Below are positions 51,481 through 63,413 of a stretch of DNA of 64,000 bases, in pieces. Origin of the DNA: Circinella minor (taxonomy: Eukaryota; Mucoromycota; Mucoromycetes; Mucorales; Lichtheimiaceae); assembly GCA_016758965.1 (NCBI GenBank), contig JAEPRB010000002.1, forward strand, positions 465,732 to 529,731, given 5' to 3'. A model generated the notes under the pieces. The model was not told the DNA's origin and ran no database searches. It saw nothing but the letters and a program-made list of their open reading frames with translations. The first letter of the stretch is position 1, and each line of letters begins with the position of its first letter. Both the position numbers and the translations under genes were made by a program.

Positions 51481-54097
51481 ATTTGTCATATTTTTTAAAC
51501 CAAATAATTTTTTAACATCTTGTTCATCCCGTTTTTTACCCAATTATTCATTTTTTTTCTCAAACTCGCACACACACATTCTCTCACACTAAAACTTCTT
51601 TTTGTTTTACATCATATATCACCTCTTTTTTTTTTGCAAATATTCTGTCAACATATTACATATATACATATATATCTTTTCTATTTATATAAATAAAAAA
51701 AAGAGAACCACTAGTTTATTTACTATCATCTTTGTATAATCATAAGAAGTCTTTATTTTTTAGAAATTTTTGGTGGAATGTGAGTTTGATAATATAATTA
51801 AGTTGTTTAATTTTTGTGAACCAGCTTCGTATATAAAAATCATTAAATCTGTCTGTGTATGGCAATTAATCCGAAAAATCGGGTTGTTTTCTCGCGTATA
51901 AAAACAAAATTAGGAACAGAAACTATATGTTGAAAAAAAATCCAAACTTGTGTGAAGGCGTAGGATGTTACAGGAATTCAAATCCATTTTTCATTTTATT
52001 ATTGTACTTTAGCAGTAGATCAAAAAAAATATATGTATGCTTATCGAATTCTATCTGAATGGGAGAATTGGAAAATCGCGGAAAAAAATGGGGTAGGATC
52101 GCTGCAAAGATAAATGGCAAATGTTGGATTTTATAGCGGAAATAAAATCATTGTTTGGCATAATACAAGGGAACCAATAAGCTTTTTTCTTTTAAATCTT
52201 TCAAATCTGGATTAAGTTTTTTTTTTTTTTTTTCACTTGGCAATCCTATTAAATCATTCCTGCTTCTAGATTATTATTGTACTACTATGATCAGAAAACG
52301 TGCCATCCATTATTCCTATATTTTATGAAAGATAACGGATAATTGATTCCGTTTTACTATTACAGCCTTAGAAGTTAAAATTCAAGCACCTCAAATGAAT
52401 ATGAGTGATGATACAAAATTAATTTCCTTTAGTAAAAATGAGCTATACAATTCGATACTTTCCTATGTCAAATGAATTTAAGCTATCGATTATTAAAGAT
52501 GAGCATGATCCAAATGGAACATGTATGTTGACTTTATATATTCACTTATATATGAACACTATTATTGTTGGAGATGTTGCTAAGAAGACCGCCTGTGCAG
52601 CAAATAAAAACTATCATCAGTCAGTTAAATTTGACCTCTCATTAAGATCAACCATCTGCGGTTTTCTTACTCGCATTACTTGGTCACTTTTACATTTTAC
52701 AGACTAATCCTTTGATATCGTTTATTTATTCATCGATTCGTCATAATATTAAAGAACGTCAGGTCACCTCAAGATGCCAAAAAAAAAAAATCACCCTGTG
52801 GAAGTTAACGTTTAATACGAGTAGAGAAAATTTTTTGAACTAAAGCTGAAAAAATGGGGCTTCAATAATCATCAGCTGTTATTTGATAAAAATGCTTCCC
52901 TGAGTGCTATATATCGACGATTCAATGTGCCACGTCAAGCGAAAAGTTATATCAAGAACTTGATCGCATACGCCAAACAATTCAAAGCAAATCTAAAGGC
53001 CATTTAAAAGTTTTGTTAAAGTTGATGAATAATAATAAGAAAACAAATACATTAGAAGTTTGTTTTTCATATATATCGAATTCAACGCATGGGTTACATT
53101 TTTGGGTAGTAGACCTTCTTATTTGGGTTTTTGTTGGTACTTGGCTACTGAAAATTTGGGTACTTCGCTACCGAAGGAGCTCAAAAGTACCCAAAAGCAC
53201 CTAAAGGGATTTAATGAGGGTACCTTTTTTTTAGATTCTTGGCTACTTTTGTGTATTGTGATACACATATTCCGGTTAATAATGGCTCATGCTGCACTTA
53301 ATATTATCATTCTCACATTTATATATGATGTTAAAATTTAATAAAAAAACAATAACAAAATAAAAGAAAGTAAAGGTATAATAGCCAAAAGGCCTCAAAC
53401 ATTGACTTTCTCCGTTTAACATTCCCTCACAGTCTTTCATGACTAAACAGTATATTCTACTAGAATTTATTGAAGGATAAATGTCATCAAATATTATTGT
53501 TACATAAATGTTTTCTATTTTGATACTTCTTTCTCAGACTAGTGATAAGTATTGTCAGCATCGCTCTATCATTGATAGACTCATTGTCCTGTTTATAAAA
53601 TCTCATTTTTCTTTTATTGATATTATCTTGTTAAGTACCCCCAATATGTACAGCCACAATCGTAAAAGTTGATATAGTGATTCGTTGAGTCAGGTGTTTA
53701 ATTTACTAATAAAAAATATATAATGAAATATATATATATGTTTAGATATGGTTGAATATAAAAGGAGACAACGATATTTTCAGAAGAAAAACAAAAAAAC
53801 ATTTGGTATGGTACTGAGAATAATTAAAATTATTATTTATTTCTTCCTCTACAGACATTTATATCCATTTTCATTTAATCAAAAATAATAATCTACTTGA
53901 TAATGACTTCATATTTTTTTTTAAAAAAAAAAGTAAAACGAAATAAATTTACATTAGTTGTTAAATATATATATAAAGTAAATAAAAAAGAGAAAGAAAT
54001 ACAACTATTCGTTGATCTTCGTCATTCGCTACCAATATACTATAGAGTTACTTGAAATGCTAGTAAAGATAGTGTAGTGTATAATATAGTTATCTAA
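51481..54097. other. 3' flank and coding-like relics
   Basis: After the pyruvate kinase 3' flank there are short coding-like stretches with frame breaks. 52388-52470 (+) reads QAPQMNMSDDTKLISFSK; 52520-52707 (+) reads on to CGFLTRITWSLLHFTD; 52836-53007 (+) reads KKWGFNNHQLLF through RRFNVPRQAKSYIKNL. They look like remains of mobile elements, but I cannot name the family. A hairpin with 11-bp arms lies at 53155-53195. The rest is AT-rich without features. Confidence 0.35.
53155..53195. repeat. Hairpin with AAGTACCC arms
   Basis: TTTGGGTACTT (53155-53165) is perfectly complementary to AAGTACCCAAA (53185-53195). The same GGGTACTT/AAGTACCC core forms the hairpin at 57547-57581 inside the large transposon, hinting at a shared element. 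Confidence 0.5.
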
Positions 54098-54106
54098 GAT
54101 AATAAC
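54098..54106 (+). repeat. Left target-site duplication of the MULE-like element
   Basis: GATAATAAC, matching GATAATGAC at 55043-55051 in eight of nine positions. Confidence 0.5.
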
Positions 54107-55042
54107 GAGCTTCGGTAATTCTGTAGTAATTTCCTACAGTTATTTCCAGCAGTAGTGACCAGACTTTCCCGGACAGACGCTGAACAACATGCAGCATTTT
54201 CTTATAAAAATTCACTGAATACTGGACCTGAAGTAGCTGCAGTAGTAGTACAAGAGGCTAAAGGGCAGCAACATGATCATATAACGATAAGTTTTCTTTA
54301 TATTTTCCATAGTTACAAGAATCATCTCGAGTACTTTAAATCGGTCTCCTTACTCTCAATAAATAAGCTTAATTTTTATGATTAGTGAATGTACATAACT
54401 ACTATCTGTATATGAAGCTTACTTCTTACTTCTCAAGCCTCTGAAATTCAAACAGCTTAAACATACAGTTATATATCAATTTTTGAATTATTTTATCTAT
54501 TCCCTATGTCAGGTTCGAACGCACCTGATAATTTTTCTTATTATTAAATTATTTCTATATATTATTTTCTCTTCATCTAATCAATATACACGCTATACTA
54601 CTGCAGCTATTGTAACGAGTAATTGTGATTACAAAGCAGTTTCTGTGGAGTCGGGTTAACCGAAAAATTATGGATTTGGGGCTCCACATGGTAAGTATTT
54701 TTTCTTATGAAAAAATTATTAAAGCAATTCTTATATCTGCCAGCTCAGAATTTTAATAAATATGACTAGTGATGATGTAAATCTCATAGTGAGTCATGGA
54801 AATGATAAAAAAAAAATAAAAAATTCGTGTTATGTGGCTCTTTTGATGGTGACTGATCTATGATGAGTACAACTATTGCAGCTTTCTCATTACTGCAGAC
54901 TCTACTACTGCAACTACCGCAGTCTTCCTCTTAAGGAAAGATGTGGTGAGCTTTTATTAAGCAAATCCTACATGTTGGTCGGTGTTTGCCTGGGAAAGTT
55001 CGGCCACTACTGCAGGAAATTACTGCAGAAACACCCAAGCCC
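54107..55042. mobile_element. Non-autonomous TIR element, Mutator-like, 936 bp
   Basis: The left arm (54107-54205) and the reverse complement of the right arm (about 54950-55042) align over some 80-95 bp at roughly 80 percent identity. Shared strings include TCTG-AGTAATTTCCT, GCAGTAGTG-CC, ACTTTCCC and CAACATG. The left arm has an extra 13 nt (a partial duplication of its own CAGTTATTTCC). Long terminal repeats with a flanking 9-bp duplication are typical of Mutator-like elements. There is no transposase frame inside, so it would need a helper. Identity was estimated by eye. Confidence 0.6.
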
Positions 55043-55051
55043 GATAATGAC
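55043..55051 (+). repeat. Right target-site duplication of the MULE-like element
   Basis: GATAATGAC, one mismatch to the left copy. Confidence 0.5.
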
Positions 55052-56698
55052 CTACTACTTTTCTTTGTGCATATACATTAAGTATTTTTAGTATTTTTCA
55101 ATTAGTCTATTATCTTCTTTTTTTGTATTAAGTACTATATTACTTTTTTAAAGGTTGTGATAAGGTGCCAATCGACAATATATGACTAAGTGTGTATATC
55201 TAAACTTGCTTTCAATCCGTTTTGCTTTCTTAGCAAAGAAGCCAGGTTGCCAAATTCATATAAATTCCGATTAGGAATTGTGGATATGAATTAAAGTGAA
55301 AACTGGTCGACCTAGTAGCTAATGATACCTGTCCACAGAGCTAATACTCAGCTTTTTTTAATTTACAATGGGTATAGATCATACTTCTTGATAACTTCCC
55401 ATATCTTTTTGCCATTCAATGCCGTGTATTAGGTGTCGGCCAACCACACTAATATATTCACCACACTCGACAATTTGGCCTTGTATAAGTAGACTTTCAT
55501 TAAGAGAAACCTCTTTGTAGTTCCATAATAACAATTCCCTCCAGCAATCCACCCAAATTCATTAGTCACTAGTTGCCTAATTCTTTTTCAATAAAGTTTT
55601 TACCATTCAAATAAACATAGCTCGCTCGCTTTCTTGTCTTGTTTTTTTATTGGTGTGTACCTTTTGTTATCCATGTTTTTGATGAAATTTTGTAGGAAAT
55701 AAGAGTTTATGAACCTCAACTTTAGTGCGAAATTGAAAGTATTCAAGAAATCTATTAATACAACGATTGTCAAGAATTCATTCACAAATGTCTACTGAGT
55801 CACAAAAGATTTTCTCTTTTTTATTCTGTATTATTTGTCTTTATTATTTCATATGAACTCTCATGTGCCAAACATGCTGAAAATATGCCACTTTGAGGTG
55901 TATGATAGAATAATAATTTAATTCAACAGTAAAACAAATAAATAAAATGATAATAGTCCTTTCTCCTTTGGAACAGTATTTATTTTCGGAAATAAAATAA
56001 AGATTATTATTCTATGTAGAAATTGGTCTATTTATATGAATTGTTTATTATGATGAGTTATTTCTGGTATGTCATGTGAAGAATGTATGGTAAAAACTTG
56101 TTATTTTATTTAATGTCTCCTGTTAAAACGTTAAAACACAGTGTCAGATCTCGGATATTTGTTTGAGACAGCTCATACACGTATGTAAAGAAAAATAAAA
56201 ATCTTGTTGGGATGGGGGGAAAAAGACAGAGAATTAAAGTAAGAGGTACTGGAGATGGATTGAGTAGGCTCAGTAGAAAAAGATGCTAACGGTTTATTAT
56301 CGTCAGGTGCGTTTTTTTGGGGAGAGGGAGGGGAATTTTTTTAAATATTATTATTACTATTATTAATCGATGGGTAAGTGTATTATGTAAGTGGTGGCGA
56401 ATCTAAGTTTTTTACCTAATAAGCTTAGGAGGAGAAGGATCAATTCATGTTAATAGTTGCTTGACTAGGATTTTCATTTTGATATTGCTGTTGGGTGGAG
56501 GTTGGATATTGATGATCGTCTAATTCGGCTAAGATTATACATACTACAGGCCATAAAACTTTTAGCTGTTATATCCCTAATGCAGAAGATGGTTTACTTT
56601 TTAACAGGTGATTAAGAATATAAGATAGTGAATCATTAGTTTTGGTGATGTGCATTTTAAGACGCTTATGCATTTGGAGGTAGTGTATTGAATGTTGT

Positions 56699-56962
56699 TT
56701 GGTAAACTGTGATGATAAGCATGTTATGCACGTTTTTCATTTACCACCAGAAAGCCAGCAGATTTCCCAACGGATACAACAGCTTCGCTCCTTTCTTGTC
56801 ATGGAAAGCCACATTATGGGGTTGATTCCTGATGTGGTGCGACAAGCTGCAAGAGTTTTGGATCCACTGAGTTCAGCTCTTTTGGGAGAAATATTATTAT
56901 TTTTATGTAGTCCTATTACTGATTTAGGATTGGAAGATGATGGTGCTTTTGTGTGGTATTGA
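56699..56962 (+). pseudogene. Unidentified open frame or gene fragment
   Basis: This 87-codon frame is predicted to be helical (QRIQQLRSFLVMESHIMG, ARVLDPLSSALLGEIL) and ends FVWY. It lies in relic-rich DNA with no visible promoter or introns, and the opposite strand is also partly open. It is most likely a fragment of an element gene; I do not recognise the family. Confidence 0.2.
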
Positions 56963-57156
56963 ATAAGTTGCCATATGGGAGACTGGCATAATTTGTTCTA
57001 ATGACTAGTTGATGGTTGTTGTAGAAACTGATTTTTGAGTAGTTTGAGTATGGTGTCCTCATGAAGTAGTTGTTCTTGGTATAAATATTTTGCTTAAAGG
57101 ATATTAGTACGTTCATACATGCTTGGTAGACTCGTAATGTGTCTTGTCATTTTTGT

Positions 57157-57280
57157 ATTTAACACATAATATTCATAAAGATAGTTATTTGTCTTTTTAA
57201 ATATCAAAATACAGCGTACATTCAATTATGCTTTGCTGACATATTGTGTGTTTTCCTATTTGGACCATGATTTGAGTTGT
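57157..57280 (+). repeat. Short dispersed repeat, outer copy
   Basis: About 120 bp that recur in reverse orientation at 60960-61090 inside the transposon. Shared strings are CATAAAGATA-TTATTTGTC, TACAGCGTA, AATTATGCTTTGCTGACAT and CCTATTTGGACCATGATTTG. A weaker partial copy (AAATACAGCATAG, CACTGACATTTTGG) follows at 57336-57390. Confidence 0.6.
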
Positions 57281-57487
57281 ATCGAATGTACAATAGCTTC
57301 ATAATAATGGTCATTTAATATTATATATTTAAATACAGCATAGTTTAAATATTATGTTTCACTGACATTTTGGTATTTCATGGTGTGTTTCAATGACTCT
57401 TAATATTAAAGAAGTCTGTCTTCTTTATTGATACTATTTGACATAGTACACCATGGGAAAGAATTCAAGCGATCCTAACAATCCTAA

Positions 57488-57495
57488 CAAATCCT
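57488..57495 (+). repeat. Left 8-bp target-site duplication of the large transposon
   Basis: CAAATCCT, identical to 63644-63651. Confidence 0.75.
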
Positions 57496-57519
57496 GGCTC
57501 GGATAACATGTCTGAGGCT
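57496..57519 (+). repeat. Left terminal inverted repeat
   Basis: It begins GGCTCGGATAACATG. The right terminal repeat, reversed, begins GGCGGGGATAACATG. Differences are at positions 4, 5, 16 and 17. Confidence 0.75.
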
Positions 57520-57546
57520 GAGGGAATTAATTAATTAATTTTTTGG

Positions 57547-57581
57547 AAAAGTACCCTGAAGCTTCGCTTCAGGGTACTTTT
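57547..57581. repeat. Perfect hairpin, 16-bp arms
   Basis: AAAAGTACCCTGAAGC (57547-57562), loop TTC, then the exact complement (57566-57581). It lies 28 bp inside the left terminal repeat and 160 bp beyond the stop of the transposon gene. It could be a transposase-binding site or a foldback sequence acquired by insertion. Confidence 0.7.
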
Positions 57582-57741
57582 TCAATTTATACTTGCGACT
57601 TATTGCAAAACATATATTTTTTATACAAAATAATGAGAAATGTATTTATTCATAAAAAAGTATAACAAAGTAATTGAGAATATAAATTTATAAAACTATA
57701 AATAGAGTATACGTGATGTAATATAGAAGTGCTTTATATAT

Positions 57742-60700
57742 TTATGACTGGTTATTATCAACGTTTTTGCATAATCGACGATTGTATTTGCCATTGCAGT
57801 TAGTATAGCCACACAAGGAGCATGCTGATTTTTGACGATATTTAGGCAAACCAGCTCTTAAATTTGTATTACTAGTACCAGTGATATTATTATTGATTGG
57901 AATAATCTGTTGCTGAATAGAAGGAGAAAATTGTTGAGGAGGGTGTAGTTGAGGAAGATGTTGTTGTGAATAAATTTGCTGCTGCGGATAGGTGTATTGA
58001 TATTGTGAATACTTTTGTTGTGGATAAGAACGTTGTAAATGAACTTGTTGGTATATTTGCTGATGAGAATACATTTGTGGAGGATGAGCTTGTATGGATG
58101 GTGGTTGTACTAATCCTTCTATAGTAATGTTCATATATTATTGTTAGTGTCTGCAACTGATGTCATGTCACTCCCATGTATATGAAACGTTCCATTTGTG
58201 TTAACCAACAAACATTTTAAAATAATGATACAAGATAAAACCAAGCTACCATGTCCAATAGTAGAGATTTTTATGATTACCTGTATTATTATATATTGAC
58301 TGTATGTACAAAGGAACCAAATTATAATGTATGTTGTTTCTTAAAGCAATGTTAACTGGTTGAGAAATAATGCGAGGAGCAGATGGTGCAGATGATATCG
58401 GTATAGGTGCTTTTTCAGATAGGGATGGTGGTAGTTGAGATGACGGATCTGATACTGCTGATGCTAACGGGACTGGTATTTGAACGCTTTGTTCTACCCG
58501 AATATGTTTGGTTGGTGTTGGTTGTTTTGGGGATAGAGCTGATCGTTTTCGTATTGGGGAGTGAATAGCATCTCTCGCTTTATTGATCTCCTCTTTATTA
58601 TTGTAGATTGACTGCCTAATGTTATCTTTCTCTTTCCAAGCATGATAATAATTACGCATATGCTCAAGTGTTTTGTAAAAAATAGTAATGCCGTCAACAT
58701 TCTGGGACCAGATCTTTGTAAATTCTGTATAATCAATTGTTTTTGTTTTATGCTCGGAAAAATGTTTGAGTAATAGTTCATTAAATAAAACTTCTTCTTC
58801 AGTGGTATGAACTGGTACAATTGCGTGAGCTGCTTTCTGTCGCATGGCAATAAATTTATACTGCGCACCTTTTGTTTGCAACGTTGATCTATTTATCATT
58901 AGCAAGGTCGCAATATTCAATGATGTTGACATATGGATGGTATTTTTTTCTGGTAATGTAGATTCTCTAATTCCAAATGATTTCATTGCACTCGATGGTA
59001 GTCTGGATATACCAAATTCCTCTCCCGACGAAACGAGCTGCAGTGCTTGCTGATGTACTAATGGTTCGTTATATGTAACAGATAACCCAAGTGAAATTTC
59101 TAAATCATTAATATGCTGAGTTATCTATGGGTCGTAGTGTCCAATATGTACACGACCGTATCTGTTTGCTGTCCCAACCTGTAAAAAAATGTAAAATAAA
59201 TAAATTCACTTCCATACTATTTTACACATTAATATATTAAATACAATATATAATACAACATACATCAATATTATGTCTTAAACGATAATCAGCCAATGCA
59301 GCTTCCATAAGTTCAACACTCGCACCAAATGATCCAAATCTTCGAATCAGATTCTGGTGAATACCACCCTCCAAGGAATTTGTACCACGACTACAGCGAT
59401 AGAGAGTAAGACCATCCTTGTCAGTTCCCATAGAAAAATAAAAAGGAACACCTGATGAATCTGAAACATGACCTAAATGGATAGTAGTAAGAATATTTCT
59501 GGCCTGTCTCCAATTATCATAATCGAATAATGGACGACCTGTCCTGGCACACAAAAGAGGACCATATGTTTCAAACAGATCTTTTACTGCATTATACAGT
59601 ACTTTTGGGGGTGGCACAACGCCTACAACAAATAGAAAAGTGTGTTATTATATTTGATTCTATATACAGGCATGCTTATTTTAAGTTTGAAACGTACGTC
59701 GAACTCTCCGGAATATCCAATCTGGACTTTCAGCAAGTTTTTTATTCCATGTTGTCCCTTGTTTAATCAAAATGTTACTGACCAGTTCCTTGTCACCATC
59801 ATCAATAATAAATAGGGTATCTCGAAAAGCCCTTTTGAAAACTTTGGATAAGCCATGCTTTTGGGAAATTTTTAGAATGTCCATTAAGTGGAAAGCATCT
59901 TTTAATATTCTTGAATGGGTGGGTTCTTTCTGCTTCTGCTCCAACTGTGACTTATTATTATTTGCTCTTTCCAACTGCAAAAATTGCTGTTGGCCGAATT
60001 CTTTGCTTCGTTCATCCACAGTCATAGACACCAGTTCATTATCTTCATTATTATACCCATCAATATTAGTACTATCTAATAGTTCATCTGTTTCTTCGTC
60101 AACGTCATTAACATCGTTAGAGTATATACACTCTGTATTTTAATAATAATATTTATTAGTATACAATATACATAAATTTATATATTAGCTTATATCTTCT
60201 ATCTCGAAATATAAAAGACCTACCATCTTCTGCTGTGCTTATGTGATTGTCGCTCGATTCTGTCTGCACTGATAGACACTGTTGCTCTATACTATTTGTA
60301 GGTTCTTCTTGATCAACTTCCACTTTTCAATATGTACGAAGTTCATTAATGCGGACAATCATTTTAAATGGGGGTTTTCCAAAGTCTCTTAAGCATTTGT
60401 TATGAGCTTTTACCATCGCACCTTTGATACAAACTTTTTTAACAGTTACAATAGCTTCATTTTTTTTTCAAACCTTGACCATTCAAATCGCTAGTTTGTT
60501 CTGCAATCTCACCATAAGCCGCAGCATCGCTAAGTCTTCCTCCTGGGTTGTATGAAATAGCTTGCTCTGAAGTATTTTATTATACTGTAAGTGACAGTTC
60601 CTTTGATAAACTACTGTATATATTATAAATAGCTAAAACATTACCTGTGTTATATCAATCAAATATAATATTAATAAAGAGACGTTAAAAAGTCAACGAG

Positions 60701-63413
60701 ACCCAAAAGAACAATAATTGAACTGAAGTTTATTAAAATAAAATATTATCTCTATTTATATGAATCTTATTATCGGTGGGATATATATTGATATGTGTAT
60801 ATATATAGCTATACGTAAGATTTAAATTTGTCATGGCTGTGTGAATTATGAATATAAGATTAATGATATTAAGATTAGACTTTGAGCGGTTGATGATATG
60901 ATATATCTACGCAGCTGTTATCTATTATCATTATAGAAGACGGACTTCTGTGTTCTTACAAATCATGGTCCAAATAGGGAAGTACACGAAATGTCAGCAA
61001 AGCATAATTAAAAATACGCTGTACTTTAATAATTACGTAAAATGACAAATAATTATCTTTATGAATAATATGTGTTGGATACAACAACCTGGACAAATTG
61101 GCTTAGAAATACTTGCTCCTATTACTCCATGACTTTTTACTTCCTAAAAAATTTTCAATGACACCCATGCATCCAGAGCTGCATAATTGATCTGATCTTC
61201 AGAAAGTCGTGCTGCATCCCAATTGCCAAGGCGTACCTCATCATCCTTTCTTAAAGTGCGATTCAGCACTGCTTCGCAAATCTTTTTCAAACTCATTCGC
61301 CTATCCTTAATTACTCCTTGACTTCTGCAAAAACTGCCAAGCTCATATTCACCATTACATGGAGTTTTGAAATCACATTTTGTCTTGTTCAAATCCAGAT
61401 TAACACTACAACCAATTTTCATAATAGATTTGCTCTCCAAAAGTGCACACAACGATGGCGGCAATTGATCAATATGACTGACACAACATACCAAAGCAGT
61501 ATGATCATCTGCAATTTGTATGATGACGACTTTGCCTTGGTAACCAGTACGTCTGTCAACCGGCCATTCACAGTCATACCCAATTGCTCTTTGATCATAC
61601 ACAACTTTACCATCAATTATATGCGATTGTCCTTGTTCGAGAAAAGTCTTGATACTGTCTTCAATTTGTTGATAGGTATAAATGCATTTGACAGCGACTT
61701 GGTCCTTGGGTAGTTCCAAAACTGGAAAAATCTCTGGCTCAGATATTTGAGACGGTTCTTTTTCTGTAATTGGAGTAACACCTTGTGAAAGTGATGGGAA
61801 AATGTTCTTGAGGAAGTTTTGTTCGCCAGTTACATTATCTGTAAAAAATATCTAAGGCTGTTGATAACCATACAATTCATATGCATCTCTCATAGCTGTA
61901 AAAGCATATTGTAAATGCTCCATGGATTTGTTGGGCACAAGGTATTGTAAACGCACTTCTTCGTACTCATTTAATAGAGTATAAAGTGCAGCAAAAACAG
62001 GCTGCCCATTTGCTTTATTCATAAGCTTAATAATTTTGAAAGTGTGGTCACCCTTAAGATAAATACCATCAAGGGCTTGCATTTGCTTGTCCATAAGGTG
62101 CCGCATTTCACCAATAAATGAAGTGTAAAATGATTGTAAGTACTGTGGTGATGGCAAATGGCCTGCATATTTAAGCCGATCGTCAAATTGAGAGAATGAA
62201 ACAAAAGGTTTTTGTTCTAAAGTTGGATATTTACATAAAAAAAAATAGCTTGAAGATACTGTAGCCGATGTCTTGAATATTTTAACATGTGCATTTCTCT
62301 AAGAATTTTGCTGAAACGCTTAGGTCCAACAGAATTTTGCACGCATGAGCGATAAAGATCACCAACTGGTTTTGACAGCCCACTACGATGGGTCATATAG
62401 CCAGGGTATTCACATTGAAGCATTTTAGGTAATTGGTGGATAATTTCTGAATCATGGCTAACAAATGACTTTTTACACTTGGCACAATAATAACGGTAGC
62501 CCATTATGTAAAAACAACTATTGTTATTTATTATAATTTTAATCAGTAAATATTCAAAAAAAATAAAAAAATAAATCACGTTTTAAGTTATAAAATAGGC
62601 ATACCCATCATGGTCAACAACTCGACATGCGCATGGATCTTTTTGATATCCATTGTTCTTTAATTTTTCGTCCTTATGAATAGGACATTTAAGCGTTATA
62701 AGATTTTTAGATAGCATGTGGGGAAACCAAAGAAAAACCCGTGGTTTGTATAAATCGGTTGGATCGAGATTGTGCATCAAAACAAAAAACAGATCTTTGA
62801 GATATATTTAAAAGTGACCGTCTCTATACTCCTTTGGTGTACCCTGCTCCCTGAAACGTTTTTGAAGACCAAGCAAATAGTCTTGTATCACACCTGAGGT
62901 CTGTTCTTCTTCCTTGGCGTTCTCCTCGGAAATTGGCTCATAGTCATATATATTATCATCGTCATCAGGCAATGGTGTAAGTTGAATAGCGCTATCAATG
63001 TTTTCTTTGTTGCTATTTTCCATGAGTTGAATAAGTAGCATTAATTCTTCGACCGGTGGTGAGATAACACGTTCTTCAGTCTCAATTGTTGCCTGAAGTA
63101 TTGTGCTAGAAGATTCCGATTCATTTTGAATCTCTACATTTGATTGCTGTACATTTGCACAGGGAGATTGATCAAGGAATTCATTTTGAATCACCACGTT
63201 TGATTCATCTAGACCTGTAGCAGTAGGCTGCTCTACGGCACGCTGAAGCATGTTTTGTATGTTGAGTTGGTTAGGGTCACCCCTTCCAGTTTTTTTGTTT
63301 TTTGGACGTCCTGCATTGTGATTAGATGAATTCTTAGTTCCTTTTGGTCTGCCAGGACCTTTTTCGTTTGGAAGCAATGATTTTTTTTGAGTTTGGTTTT
63401 TTGTTAGAAACAT
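57742..63413 (-). pseudogene. Degenerate AT-hook / Cys-rich / DDE transposase / 3'-5' exonuclease / zinc-knuckle protein
   Basis: Read from 63413 leftwards. Two AT-hooks (PGRPKGTK, AGRPKNKKTGRG) and an acidic linker come first. A Cys-rich domain follows (LYKPRVFLWFPHML, LKCPIH, CRVVDHDG joined by an 87-nt intron to CFYIMGYRYYCAKCKK). Next is the first part of a DDE-like core (YLKGDHTFKIIK, then IFFTDNV). Then comes a DEDDy exonuclease at 61144-61719 with all motifs: GYDCEW, GCSVNLDLNK, QINYAALDA. The core resumes (HGLSKVFKRAFRD, PDWIFRRV) and reaches RCSRGTNSLEGGIHQN, whose Glu is the probable third acidic residue. A C-terminal segment (FYKTLEHMRNYYHAWKEK) and a Gln-rich tail with CSLCGYTNCNGKYNRRLC end it. 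Introns at 62518-62604, 60133-60223, 59623-59697, 59179-59263 and 58119-58280 have good borders. In-frame stops lie at 62808, 61852, 61144, 60327 and 59125. Frameshifts lie in nine-base homopolymers at 62237-62245 and 60460-60468. I recall this domain order from large hypothetical proteins of other fungi. Confidence 0.78.
60960..61090 (-). repeat. Short dispersed repeat inserted in the transposon gene
   Basis: Reverse-oriented copy of 57157-57280. It sits where the exonuclease-side reading (HGVIGASISKPICPG) breaks off. The next recognisable coding piece (ISYNPGGRLSDAAAYG) resumes only near 60580, so an insertion of up to about 500 bp, or loss of coding sequence, has occurred here. Confidence 0.5.

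Larger units (their letters stand above)
55052..57487. other. Relic-bearing DNA left of the large transposon
   Basis: Two coding-like relics are visible. On the minus strand around 55360-55560 the frames read NEFGWIAGGNCYYGTT and, in another frame, QIVECGEYISVVGRHLIHG. On the minus strand at 56441-56660 a frame reads NDSLSYILNHLLKSKPSS, a TAA, then QLKVLWPVVCIILAELDDHQ to a stop. On the plus strand 56699-56962 is open for 87 codons (LPPESQQISQRIQQLRS, VVRQAARVLDPLSSALL). None could be named. A short dispersed repeat (57157-57280, with a second partial copy at 57336-57390) is described separately. Confidence 0.3.

Noticed and set aside
54514..54535. CAGGTTCGAACGCACCTG resembles a tRNA T arm
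   Set aside because: The stem would enclose an eight-base loop and no upstream arms fit. It lies inside the Mutator-like element.
61144..61854. TAG as a recoded sense codon in the transposon gene
   Set aside because: TAA and TGA also interrupt the gene and two frameshifts are present, so decay explains it better. The START gene also uses TAG as a normal stop.
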